A DNA stretch of 18,114 nt from JBELMB01 sp042088665 (GTDB lineage: Bacteria > Pseudomonadota > Alphaproteobacteria > Rhodobacterales > Rhodobacteraceae), in assembly GCA_042088665.1 (NCBI GenBank), contig JBELMB010000103.1, positions 1 to 18,114 of the forward strand, written 5' to 3'. The notes beneath the pieces were generated by a model. The model saw only the letters and a list, made by a program, of their open reading frames with translations. It did not search any database and was not told the DNA's origin. This document shows, in pieces, positions 7,870-15,034 of the stretch (the first letter of the stretch is position 1; every line of letters begins with the position of its first letter). The position numbers were made by a program, and so were the translations under genes.

Positions 7870-8796
7870 ATGGAACTCGGTCCCCACCTTCTCTTGGCCA
7901 CGTTTGAAGGCGCGGTCGGCGCGGCTGTCCTTGCGCTGACGGCGCTTGGCCTGTCGCTTGTGTTTGGCGTCATGCGCGTCGTGAACGTGGCGCATGGCGA
8001 ATTCTACATGATCGGCGCAGTGGTCGCATGGTTCGTGGCGACCACGCTGGGCGGCCACCCGGCGGTTGGCTTTGTCGGGGCACTGATCGTGGCGCCGCTG
8101 TTTGCGGGTCTGCTTGCGGTGATCGCGGACCGGCTGGTGCTGAAACGGCTGGATTACGATCCCGAAGCCACCATCGTGGCGACCATCGGGCTGCTGTATA
8201 TCATCCAGCAGGTCGCGCTGATGACCTATGGACCAGAGGCGCGCCCGGTCGAGCCGCCCTTCAGCCATCGCATCGCCCTGCCATGGTTCGAATTCACCGA
8301 GAACGGGCTCGAATTCTACTACCCTTGGGGTCTGAGCATCACCAGCTACAAGCTGTTCGTGATCGGCGCTGCGGCGGCGCTCTTGATGGGGTTCTGGCTG
8401 TTCCTGTCGCGCTCGCGGCTTGGGTTGATCATGCAGGCCACGCAGCTCGACCGCGAGACGGCGCAGGCCTTTGGCATCCCGGTGGACCGGGTCTATTCCA
8501 TCGTCTTCGGGGTCGGCGCGGGACTGGCGGCGCTGGCCGCGGTGCTGGTCGTACCGATCCAGCAGGCGCACTACCTTATGGGAGGCGATCCGCTGCTGCT
8601 GAGCTTTATCGTGGTGATCATCGGGGGGCTTGGGTCTATCCGCGGAACGATCATTGCCGCCCTGCTGATCGGCATGTCCGACGGGATCATATCGGTTGTC
8701 TTCAGCCCGACACTGGCCAAGGTCATCGCCACGGTGCTGGTGGCCATGGTTCTGGTCTACCGCCCGCAGGGCCTTTACGGAAAGAAACCCGCATGA
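7870..8796 (+). CDS. livH: ABC transporter permease, LivH type
   Basis: 308 residues, normal for the family, and almost entirely hydrophobic with about eight membrane helices. Recognisable LivH segments are LGLSLVFGVMRVVNVAHGEF (about 26-45) and, near the C-terminus, IIGGLGSIRGTIIAALLIG, followed by VYRPQGLYGKKP, the usual end of the family. It forms half of the inner-membrane channel with the LivM-type protein. The ATG lies 8 bases after the GC hairpin and lacks a visible ribosome site. The stop overlaps the next ATG by 4 bases. UrtB of urea importers belongs to the same family; nothing here separates urea from other small amides or amino acids, so the symbol names the family, not the ligand. 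Confidence 0.9.
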   Translation: MELGPHLLLATFEGAVGAAVLALTALGLSLVFGVMRVVNVAHGEFYMIGAVVAWFVATTLGGHPAVGFVGALIVAPLFAGLLAVIADRLVLKRLDYDPEATIVATIGLLYIIQQVALMTYGPEARPVEPPFSHRIALPWFEFTENGLEFYYPWGLSITSYKLFVIGAAAALLMGFWLFLSRSRLGLIMQATQLDRETAQAFGIPVDRVYSIVFGVGAGLAALAAVLVVPIQQAHYLMGGDPLLLSFIVVIIGGLGSIRGTIIAALLIGMSDGIISVVFSPTLAKVIATVLVAMVLVYRPQGLYGKKPA

Positions 8797-9749
8797 GCGC
8801 CCCCAAAAGCGATTGGACACGGTCCCTGACGCTGCACCTTGGCGTTGTGGCACTGCTGCTTGTGCTGTGTTTCGTGCTGCCTGCCTACCATCAGGGCAAC
8901 CTTGCGCGGATCATGGTGCTGGCCACTTTTGCCATGGGGTACAATATCCTGTTTGGCTACACCGGCCTGCTCAGCCTCGGCCACGCGCTGTTTTTCGGCG
9001 CGGGCATGTACGGCATGGGGCTGGCGATGCAACACGGCGGCCTGCCCGCACTGCCGGCCTTTGTGCTGGGCGTGATTGTCGCGGCGCTGGTGTCCTTGCT
9101 CATCGCGCTTCTGGCGCTGCGCACCATCGGTGTGGCCTTCATGATCGTGACGCTGATGTTCGCGCAGGCGGGCTATCTGCTGTCGCTTTACTTTGGCACA
9201 TGGACCCGCGGCGACGAAGGCTTTGTGATCGCGCAGGCCCGTCGCCAGATCCTTGGATTTGACCTGAGCGATCCGGTCACGCGCTACATTGCTGCGCTGG
9301 TGCTCTTCTCGGTCGTGTTGCTGGGGACGGCGCGGATGGTTCATGGCACCTTTGGGCATGTCCTCGTGGCGATCCGCGAAAACGAGGAACGCACCCGCAT
9401 GCTGGGCTACGACGTGCACCGGCACAAGCTGATCGCCGCGGTGCTTTCGGGCACTGTGGCCGGGGCCGCCGGGGCCGCCTACGGGGTGCTGTTCGGCTAT
9501 GTGGGTGCGACATTCATGTCGGTGCAATACTCCATTCTGCCGCTGCTCTGGGTGCTTTTGGGCGGCGCGGGCACCACGCTGGGGCCGCTGGTCGGCACGC
9601 TCTTCATGTTTTACCTGATCGACTGGTCCAGCGGCGTGACCAATGCCTATATGCTGGTCGCCGGGGCGGCGCTGGTCCTGCTGACGCTGTTTGCGCGCGC
9701 GGGCTTCATGGGTGAACTGCGCAAACGGGTGCTGCCGTGGCTGCCGTAG
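8793..9749 (+). CDS. livM: ABC transporter permease, LivM type
   Basis: 318 residues. The ATG at 8793 overlaps the livH stop (ATGA). The open frame extends far upstream, but that region overlaps livH and is not family-like. Signatures are GYTGLLSLGHALFFGAGMYG (about 51-70) and AIRENEERTRMLGYDVHRHK, the cytoplasmic loop that contacts the ATPases, followed by LWVLLGGAGTTLGPLVGTLF. About eight to nine helices. It pairs with the LivH-type protein as the second half of the channel. Its 3' end overlaps the next gene by 13 bases. Confidence 0.9.
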   Translation: MSAPKSDWTRSLTLHLGVVALLLVLCFVLPAYHQGNLARIMVLATFAMGYNILFGYTGLLSLGHALFFGAGMYGMGLAMQHGGLPALPAFVLGVIVAALVSLLIALLALRTIGVAFMIVTLMFAQAGYLLSLYFGTWTRGDEGFVIAQARRQILGFDLSDPVTRYIAALVLFSVVLLGTARMVHGTFGHVLVAIRENEERTRMLGYDVHRHKLIAAVLSGTVAGAAGAAYGVLFGYVGATFMSVQYSILPLLWVLLGGAGTTLGPLVGTLFMFYLIDWSSGVTNAYMLVAGAALVLLTLFARAGFMGELRKRVLPWLP

Positions 9750-10435
9750 TGCTCGAGACACGCGGCCTGACCCGCGAGTTCGCCGGGCTCACCGCCGTGG
9801 CGGATGTGGATTTCACTTTAAAAAAAGGCCGGATCCACGCGCTGATCGGCCCGAACGGCGCTGGCAAAAGCACCTTTGTCGGCATGGTCTCCGGGCGCAT
9901 TGGCGCAACCCGCGGCGAGGTCTGGTTCGAGGGCGAAAATGTCACCGCTCTGCCCGCGCATCACCGGATGCAGCGCGGCATGGCCTATACCTTTCAGATC
10001 ACGGCGATCTACAACCGGTTGACCCTGTTCGACAATGTGGCCCTCGCATTGCGCTCCCGCGTCGCACAGGAGGTGCATGCGGCGCTGGAGGTTGTCGGGC
10101 TGGCAGACCGCGCGCAACAGGTCGCGGGGGATCTGTCTTATGGCCACCAGCGCCTGCTGGAGATCGCCATGGGCGTCGCGCAATCGCCGCGGCTTCTGAT
10201 CCTCGACGAGCCGACGCAGGGTCTCGCCGAAAGCGAGATCGAAGGGTTCAAGACCCTGATCAGGCGGCTGTCTTCCGACACCACCATCCTCATCATCGAA
10301 CATAACATGTCCGTCGTCATGGCCCTTGCGGATGAGATCACGGTGCTTGAGACCGGGCGCGTCCTCGCCCGTGGCACCCCCGCCCAGATCCACGCCAACA
10401 AAGCCGTCCAAGACGCCTATCTGGGGGGCGCATGA
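9737..10435 (+). CDS. livG: ABC transporter ATP-binding protein, LivG type
   Basis: 232 residues from a GTG at 9737. An alternative GTG at 9749 (TAGTG with the livM stop) would remove four residues; neither has a clear ribosome site, so the start is uncertain and coupling to livM is likely. Walker A is GPNGAGKS (38-45), the signature is LSYGHQRLLEIA (from 133), Walker B ends LLILDEP with Asp157 and catalytic Glu158, and the switch is His189 in IIEHNM. LSYGxQ and EHNMSVVMALAD are typical of LivG/UrtD rather than LivF. It is a little shorter than most LivG proteins because the region between Walker A and the signature is compact. It powers import together with the LivF-type subunit. Confidence 0.9.
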   Translation: MAAVVLETRGLTREFAGLTAVADVDFTLKKGRIHALIGPNGAGKSTFVGMVSGRIGATRGEVWFEGENVTALPAHHRMQRGMAYTFQITAIYNRLTLFDNVALALRSRVAQEVHAALEVVGLADRAQQVAGDLSYGHQRLLEIAMGVAQSPRLLILDEPTQGLAESEIEGFKTLIRRLSSDTTILIIEHNMSVVMALADEITVLETGRVLARGTPAQIHANKAVQDAYLGGA

Positions 10436-11130
10436 TGCTGACGGCCGAAGGGATCAGCACGGGCTACGGCGCAGTCCCGGTGCTGCACGGGCTCGACCTG
10501 AACGTCGCAGCGGGCGAGATCCTCTGCCTCGTGGGCCGCAACGGTGCGGGCAAGACGACGACGCTGAAGGCCATCATGGGGCTGTTGCCGCTGAGCGCCG
10601 GACGCATCACGCTGGCTGGCGAAGAGATCAGCCGCCTGCCCGCCCACGAAGTGCCCCGGCGCGGCATCGGCTATATCCCGCAGGGACGGCGGCTGTTTGG
10701 CGAGCTGACCGTGGCGCAGAACATCGAGATCGGCCTGATGGCGCGTGGCCGCGGTGCCGAGACCCGCGCCGAAGTGCTGGCGATGTTCCCACGCCTGCAA
10801 GAGCGCCTCGACCAGCGCGCAGAAACCCTGTCTGGCGGCGAGCAGCAGATGCTGGCCACTGCGCGCGCGCTGTGCCTTGAGCCATCGGTGCTGTTGCTGG
10901 ATGAACCCACGGAGGGGCTTCAGCCGTCGATGATCCAGCTGATCCGCGACACGGTGATCGTGATGCGCGACCGCGGCGTGGCGATCATTCTCGTGGAACA
11001 GCGCATCGACGCGCTGCTGGAATTCGCCGACCGTGTGGCCTTTATCGAGAATGGACAGGGCCGCGAGGTGGTGCCGACGCAGGTCCTGCGCGAGGACCGC
11101 AGCCTGCTGACAAAATACGTAGGCGTCTGA
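10432..11130 (+). CDS. livF: ABC transporter ATP-binding protein, LivF type
   Basis: 232 residues, usual LivF size. The ATG overlaps the livG stop by 4 bases. Walker A is GRNGAGKT (35-42), the signature LSGGEQQMLATARAL (from 133), Walker B LLLDEPTEG with Asp157 and Glu158, and the switch region IILVEQR. Note that the usual His of the H-loop is Gln in the LVEQ motif, which is normal for LivF/UrtE. GIGYIPQGRRLFGELTV is the typical Q-loop neighbourhood, and the EGLQPSMIQ segment resembles urea-type ATPases as much as LivF. It ends the importer operon; the next gene starts 317 bases later after a repeat-rich gap. Confidence 0.92.
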   Translation: MMLTAEGISTGYGAVPVLHGLDLNVAAGEILCLVGRNGAGKTTTLKAIMGLLPLSAGRITLAGEEISRLPAHEVPRRGIGYIPQGRRLFGELTVAQNIEIGLMARGRGAETRAEVLAMFPRLQERLDQRAETLSGGEQQMLATARALCLEPSVLLLDEPTEGLQPSMIQLIRDTVIVMRDRGVAIILVEQRIDALLEFADRVAFIENGQGREVVPTQVLREDRSLLTKYVGV

Positions 11131-11197
11131 GTGTCACGCGCCACGGACCGGGCAGGTCATCTGCCGCAAGGTATCCGGCTTTGGCGGGGCTATGTTG

Positions 11198-11317
11198 CCC
11201 GACCTCGGGCAGTGTTCAGCGCCCAGCCTCGGGCAGTGTTCAGCGCCCGACCTCGGGCAGTGTTTGGCGCCCGACCTCGGGCAGTGTTTGGCGCCCGACC
11301 TCGGGCGACACCCGAGG
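11198..11317 (+). repeat. 24-base tandem repeat with an internal dyad, four full units plus a partial unit
   Basis: The dyad CCCGACCTCGGG occurs at 11198-11209, 11246-11257, 11270-11281 and 11294-11305, with an imperfect copy CCCAGCCTCGGG at 11222-11233, all exactly 24 bases apart. The linker is CAGTGTT followed by CAGCG in the first two units and TGGCG in the next two, so neighbouring units are most alike, as expected from stepwise duplication. After the last dyad, CCTCGGG (11299-11305) pairs with CCCGAGG (11311-11317) as a 7-base stem with loop CGACA. The same CCCGAGG could pair with the CCTCGGG of any unit. It lies just upstream of the TTGACA of the hydroxylase operon. It may be a multi-site operator or an RNA switch; neither is proven. 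Confidence 0.8.
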
Positions 11318-11322
11318 CCTGC

Positions 11323-11351
11323 TTGACAGTCCGGCCCGGGCTGCGCACCCT
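11323..11351 (+). promoter_or_regulatory. Candidate promoter of the hydroxylase operon
   Basis: A perfect TTGACA sits at 11323-11328, six bases after the repeat array. Seventeen bases later is CACCCT (11346-11351), a poor match to a -10 box. The -35 is striking in this GC-rich gap; the -10 is weak, so the assignment depends mostly on position. Confidence 0.35.
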
Positions 11352-11447
11352 TCGCGGCAAGCAAACGCACCCCCATACCAGTCGCAAAATGCGCCGCGAC
11401 AGTAGCCGCGTTCTGCGCGCCCGGCCCCTTTCACACAGGACCCCCTC

Positions 11448-12299
11448 ATGAGCTACCTGCGCCCCAAGGATCTGACCACCGCGCTGGAGGCGCTGGCCGA
11501 AAGCCCATGGCGCATCGCTGCGGGCTGTACGGACCTGTTTCCCGCCACCGAAGCCAAGACACTGCCCGGCCCCATCCTTGACATCACCGCCATCGACGCG
11601 CTGCGCGGCATCACCCGGACCGCGGAGGGCTGGCGGCTGGGCGCGACCACGACATGGACAGATGTGCTGCACGCCAATCTGCCGCCTGCCTTTGCAGCGC
11701 TGCAAGCGGCGGCACGTGAGGTCGGCGCGCTTCAGGTGCAAAACCGTGGCACGCTGGCAGGCAACCTGTGCAATGCCTCCCCCGCCGCCGACGGCGTGCC
11801 GCCACTGCTGGCGCTGGACGCAGAGGTTGAGCTGGCCTCGGCCAAGGGGCACCGCCGCATGGCGCTTTGTGACTTTCTGACCGGCGTGCGACAGACGCAA
11901 AAACGACCCGACGAAATGATGGTCGCGCTGCATGTCCCCGCAAAGGCCGCACTGGGCGACAGCGCCTTTCTGAAACTGGGCGCGCGCAGCTACCTGGTGA
12001 TCTCCATCGCCATGTGCGCCGTGCGGTGCCACACGACCGAGAACCGCATCACCGACATCGCGCTGGCGGTGGGCGCCTGCAGTCCGGTCGCCACCCGCCT
12101 GACCGCGATCGAGACAGAGCTGACGGGCAATCCCCTCAACGATCACGACATAGACACGGCCATCACGGACGCCGCCGTCGCGGAGGCGCTGTCGCCCATC
12201 GCCGACGTGCGCGCCGACGCCGCGTACCGCGCCACCGCTGCGGCAGAGTTGCTGCGGCGCGCGCTCTCAAGCCTTGGCAGCCAACGGAGGGCCGCATGA
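11448..12299 (+). CDS. FAD-binding subunit of a molybdenum hydroxylase (CoxM/XdhB-like)
   Basis: 283 residues. The N-terminal FAD domain has WRIAAGCTDLFPAT (21-34), where AGCTDL replaces the more usual AGGTDL, and NRGTLAGNLCNASPAADG (99-116), the second FAD/phosphate-binding loop. The C-terminal part (about 170-280) is the CO dehydrogenase flavoprotein C-terminal domain. Its role is to pass electrons from the [2Fe-2S] clusters of its partner to an acceptor such as NAD+ or a quinone. A weak AGGA lies 9 bases before the ATG. The stop overlaps the next start by 4 bases. There is no Fe-S binding four-Cys insertion of the type seen in 4-hydroxybenzoyl-CoA reductase flavoproteins. I recognise close relatives labelled xanthine dehydrogenase FAD subunits in Rhodobacteraceae, but the partner argues against xanthine as substrate. 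Confidence 0.9.
   Translation: MSYLRPKDLTTALEALAESPWRIAAGCTDLFPATEAKTLPGPILDITAIDALRGITRTAEGWRLGATTTWTDVLHANLPPAFAALQAAAREVGALQVQNRGTLAGNLCNASPAADGVPPLLALDAEVELASAKGHRRMALCDFLTGVRQTQKRPDEMMVALHVPAKAALGDSAFLKLGARSYLVISIAMCAVRCHTTENRITDIALAVGACSPVATRLTAIETELTGNPLNDHDIDTAITDAAVAEALSPIADVRADAAYRATAAAELLRRALSSLGSQRRAA
12286..12290 (+). promoter_or_regulatory. Ribosome binding site for the fused Fe-S/Mo subunit
   Basis: GGAGG lies 5 bases before the ATG at 12296, inside the end of the FAD-subunit gene. It decides the start against a long upstream extension of the same frame that reaches back to 12014. Confidence 0.75.
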
Positions 12300-15034
12300 A
12301 CATCCAGTCACCGGGCTTCACGCTCCTCATCGATGGCACGGCGCGCGAGATCACGGCAGCCCCCGGCCGCCGCCTCTCCGAAGTGCTGCGCGAGGATCTG
12401 GGCCTGACCAGCGTCAAGGTCGGCTGCGACGCGGGCGATTGTGGGGCTTGCACGGTGCTGATCGACGGCGCGCAACATTGCGCCTGTCTGACCCCGCTGG
12501 CGCAGGCCTCCGGGCGCCAGATCGAGACCTTGGAAACCACCGCCGCGGAGCCCTTGGCCGACCGCCTCAAGGCCGCCTTCCTCGACCATGGGGCGGCGCA
12601 ATGCGGGATCTGCACGCCCGGCGTCATGATGGCCGCACTGGAGCTTCTGCGCGCCACCCCCACACCTGACAAAACGCAGGTGGAACAGGCGCTTGGCGGC
12701 GTCTTGTGCCGCTGCACCGGCTATCGCAAGATCATCAGTGCAATCATGGCTGCCACGGCCCCCGCCCCGGCCCCCGTTGTCGCCCCCGCCGGGGCCTCCG
12801 TCGGGAAAGGCATCCGGAGGCTGGACGGGCAGGCCAAGGTCGACGGCTCCGAGATCTTTGGCGCGGATTATGCCCCCGGCAATGCGCTTTTGGTGCGGGC
12901 CGTCCGTGCGCCGCACTTTCATGCCGGGTTCACGCTGGGCGACATCGCCGAATGGGCCGCAGCGCACCCCGGTGTCGACAGGGTCCTGACTGCAAGCGAC
13001 ATCCCCGGCGAGAATCGCTTTGGCGTCATCCCGCCGCTGGCCGACCAACCGGCCCTTGCCGAAACCCATGTGCGGTTTCTGGGCGAGCCCGTCGCACTGG
13101 TCGTCGGCGACAGCGAGACGGTCGAAGCGCTGGACCTAACCGGCTTTCCGGTCACTTGGCACCCCCGGGCGCACAGCCTGACTGAGGCACAGGGCGCGGC
13201 CGCCGACGCGCCGCAACTGCATGACCACCGGGCGGAGAACACGCTGATCCGCGGCCATGTGCGCTGCGGCGACGCGCAAACCGCGCTGGCCCGGGCCGCG
13301 CATACAGCCACCGCAACGATTGAGACATCCTACGTCGAACACGCCTATATCGAACCGGAGGCCGGCGCCGCGTGGATGGACGGCGATGTGTTGACCATTC
13401 AGGTCTGCACGCAGGCCCCCGTGATGGACCAGGAAGACACCGCCAAAGTGCTGGGCCTGCCGCTGAACCGCGTGCGGATCATCCCCGCCGCCGCCGGGGG
13501 CGGATTTGGCGCAAAGCTGGATCTGTCAGTTCAACCGCTGCTCGGCTTGGCCGTGCTGAAGACCGGGCGGCCCTGCCGGATGGTCTTTTCCCGCGCGGAA
13601 TCGATGATGGCCAGCACCAAACGCCACCCCGCCACGATGAAAGCCACCATTGGCTGCGACACCGAAGGCCGGATCAGCGGCATGCAGTTCCACGGCGATT
13701 TCAACACCGGAGCCTATGCCAGTTGGGGACCCACGGTGGCCACGCGGGTTCCGGTGCATGCCTCCGGCCCCTACCGCACGCCGGATTACATCGCGACCAG
13801 CCGCGCCGTACACACCAACGGACCAGTATCGGGCGCGTTCCGGGGCTTTGGTGTGCCGCAGGCCGCGATCATGCAAGAAGTGCTGTATGATGACCTCGCC
13901 GAGGCCGCGGGTCTCGACCGGCTCGCCTTTCGCCGCCTCAACGCTCTTGTTGACGGCGACGTGACGCCCTGCGGTCAGAAGCTTGATCAGGTCGGCATTG
14001 CGCTCTGCCTCGACGCTCTGGCAGAGCCATGGGCGCAGGCGCAGCAAGCCGCAAAGGCGTTCAACGCAGCGCACCAAAGCGTCAAGCGGGGCATAGGCCT
14101 TGCCTCTTGCTGGTATGGCTGCGGCAACACCGCGCTGCCGAACCCCTCGACCATCCGCATGGGCTTTGCCCCTGACGGGCGGCTGTGCCTGCACCAAGGG
14201 GCCACCGATATCGGCCAAGGCTCGAACACGGTCATCACGCAGATCGCCGCGGATGCGCTGGGCATCGACATTCGCAGGATCTCGCTGGTTGGGCCGGACA
14301 CGGCCGTCACGCCCGATTGCGGCAAGACGTCCGCCTCGCGGCAGACTTTTATCACCGGCAATGCCGCGGCGCGGGCGGGGGCTGCGCTGCGGGCGCTGAT
14401 CCTGCGGCAGACCAACCTCGCCGAGGCTCGGGACCTGACGCTGGAGGGTGACGTGCTGCGGGTCTTTGACGGGCAGGTCACGCGCGACCTGCACCTGTCA
14501 GAGATGACCCCGGACGCCAATGGCTATGTCCTCGCCGCCGAGGAAACCTATGACCCGCCAACCACGGCGCTTGATGCAGACGGTCAGGGCACGCCCTACG
14601 CGCTCTATGGCTATGGCGCGCAACTGGCCGAAGTGGAGGTCGACCTGCGCCTCGGCACCACGCGCGTGACACGGATCACGGCGGCGCATGATCTGGGCCG
14701 GGTGATCAACCCGGTGCTGGCCGAGGGCCAGATCGAAGGCGGCATCGCGCAGGGTCTGGGCCTCGCCCTGATGGAAGAGTTCATCCCCGGCCGCACGCAG
14801 AACCTGCACGATTACCTGATCCCAACCATTGGTGACATGCCAGAGGTCGTCTCGATCCTGCTGGAAAAACCCGACGCCGCCGGGCCGATGGGCGCAAGGG
14901 GGCTGGGCGAACACGTTCTGATCCCCACGGCCCCCGCGATCCTGAACGCCATCCGCGATGCCTCCGGCGCAAGGGTGACAAAGCTGCCCGCCCTGCCCCA
15001 CAGGGTTCTGGCCGCGATCAAGGCCGCATCATGA
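12296..15034 (+). CDS. Fused [2Fe-2S] and molybdopterin subunit of a xanthine-oxidase-family hydroxylase
   Basis: 912 residues. Residues 1-150 hold two [2Fe-2S] clusters: the plant-type site Cys44, Cys49, Cys52, Cys64 and the helical site Cys103, Cys106, Cys138, Cys140. An Ala/Pro linker (152-167) leads to the hammerhead domain (about 172-280) and the Mo-pterin domains (to 905). Visible active-site elements are GGGFGAK (401-407), Arg516 in GAFRGFG and the base Glu872 in RGLGEH. Against bovine xanthine oxidase, Arg516 and Glu872 match Arg880 and Glu1261, but Leu408 stands at Glu802, the purine-binding residue. Order and length resemble the Desulfovibrio aldehyde oxidoreductase (907 residues, catalytic Glu869) and E. 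coli XdhD, yet here a flavin subunit is co-encoded. The reaction would be water-derived hydroxylation of a heteroaromatic ring or an aldehyde. Cofactor maturation genes (XdhC type) are not in the window. The stop overlaps the next start by 4 bases. Confidence 0.92.
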   Translation: MNIQSPGFTLLIDGTAREITAAPGRRLSEVLREDLGLTSVKVGCDAGDCGACTVLIDGAQHCACLTPLAQASGRQIETLETTAAEPLADRLKAAFLDHGAAQCGICTPGVMMAALELLRATPTPDKTQVEQALGGVLCRCTGYRKIISAIMAATAPAPAPVVAPAGASVGKGIRRLDGQAKVDGSEIFGADYAPGNALLVRAVRAPHFHAGFTLGDIAEWAAAHPGVDRVLTASDIPGENRFGVIPPLADQPALAETHVRFLGEPVALVVGDSETVEALDLTGFPVTWHPRAHSLTEAQGAAADAPQLHDHRAENTLIRGHVRCGDAQTALARAAHTATATIETSYVEHAYIEPEAGAAWMDGDVLTIQVCTQAPVMDQEDTAKVLGLPLNRVRIIPAAAGGGFGAKLDLSVQPLLGLAVLKTGRPCRMVFSRAESMMASTKRHPATMKATIGCDTEGRISGMQFHGDFNTGAYASWGPTVATRVPVHASGPYRTPDYIATSRAVHTNGPVSGAFRGFGVPQAAIMQEVLYDDLAEAAGLDRLAFRRLNALVDGDVTPCGQKLDQVGIALCLDALAEPWAQAQQAAKAFNAAHQSVKRGIGLASCWYGCGNTALPNPSTIRMGFAPDGRLCLHQGATDIGQGSNTVITQIAADALGIDIRRISLVGPDTAVTPDCGKTSASRQTFITGNAAARAGAALRALILRQTNLAEARDLTLEGDVLRVFDGQVTRDLHLSEMTPDANGYVLAAEETYDPPTTALDADGQGTPYALYGYGAQLAEVEVDLRLGTTRVTRITAAHDLGRVINPVLAEGQIEGGIAQGLGLALMEEFIPGRTQNLHDYLIPTIGDMPEVVSILLEKPDAAGPMGARGLGEHVLIPTAPAILNAIRDASGARVTKLPALPHRVLAAIKAAS

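Larger units (their letters stand above)
11131..11447 (+). other. 317-base gap between the importer and the hydroxylase operon
   Basis: The gap holds, in order, about 65 bases without features, the 24-base tandem repeat (11198-11317), a perfect TTGACA (11323-11328), about 100 bases without clear motifs, and a weak AGGA ribosome site before the ATG at 11448. A reading frame of 106 codons is open from a GTG right after the livF stop to a 4-base overlap with the next ATG, but its Arg/Pro-rich product looks like chance coding. Confidence 0.6.

Noticed and set aside
8028..8792. Long upstream extension of the LivM-type permease frame
   Set aside because: It overlaps livH in another frame, encodes a hydrophilic Arg/Gly-rich stretch, and the ATG at 8793 gives a normal LivM length.
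11198..11317. CRISPR array
   Set aside because: Units are contiguous 24-base tandem repeats without unique spacers, and no cas genes are present.
12014..12295. N-terminal extension of the fused Fe-S/Mo subunit
   Set aside because: The extension overlaps the FAD-subunit gene and is Arg-rich; GGAGG at 12286-12290 and the start of the ferredoxin domain fix the ATG at 12296.
12296..15034. Plain annotation as xanthine dehydrogenase
   Set aside because: Leu408 replaces the purine-binding Glu and the neighbours are not purine-catabolism genes.
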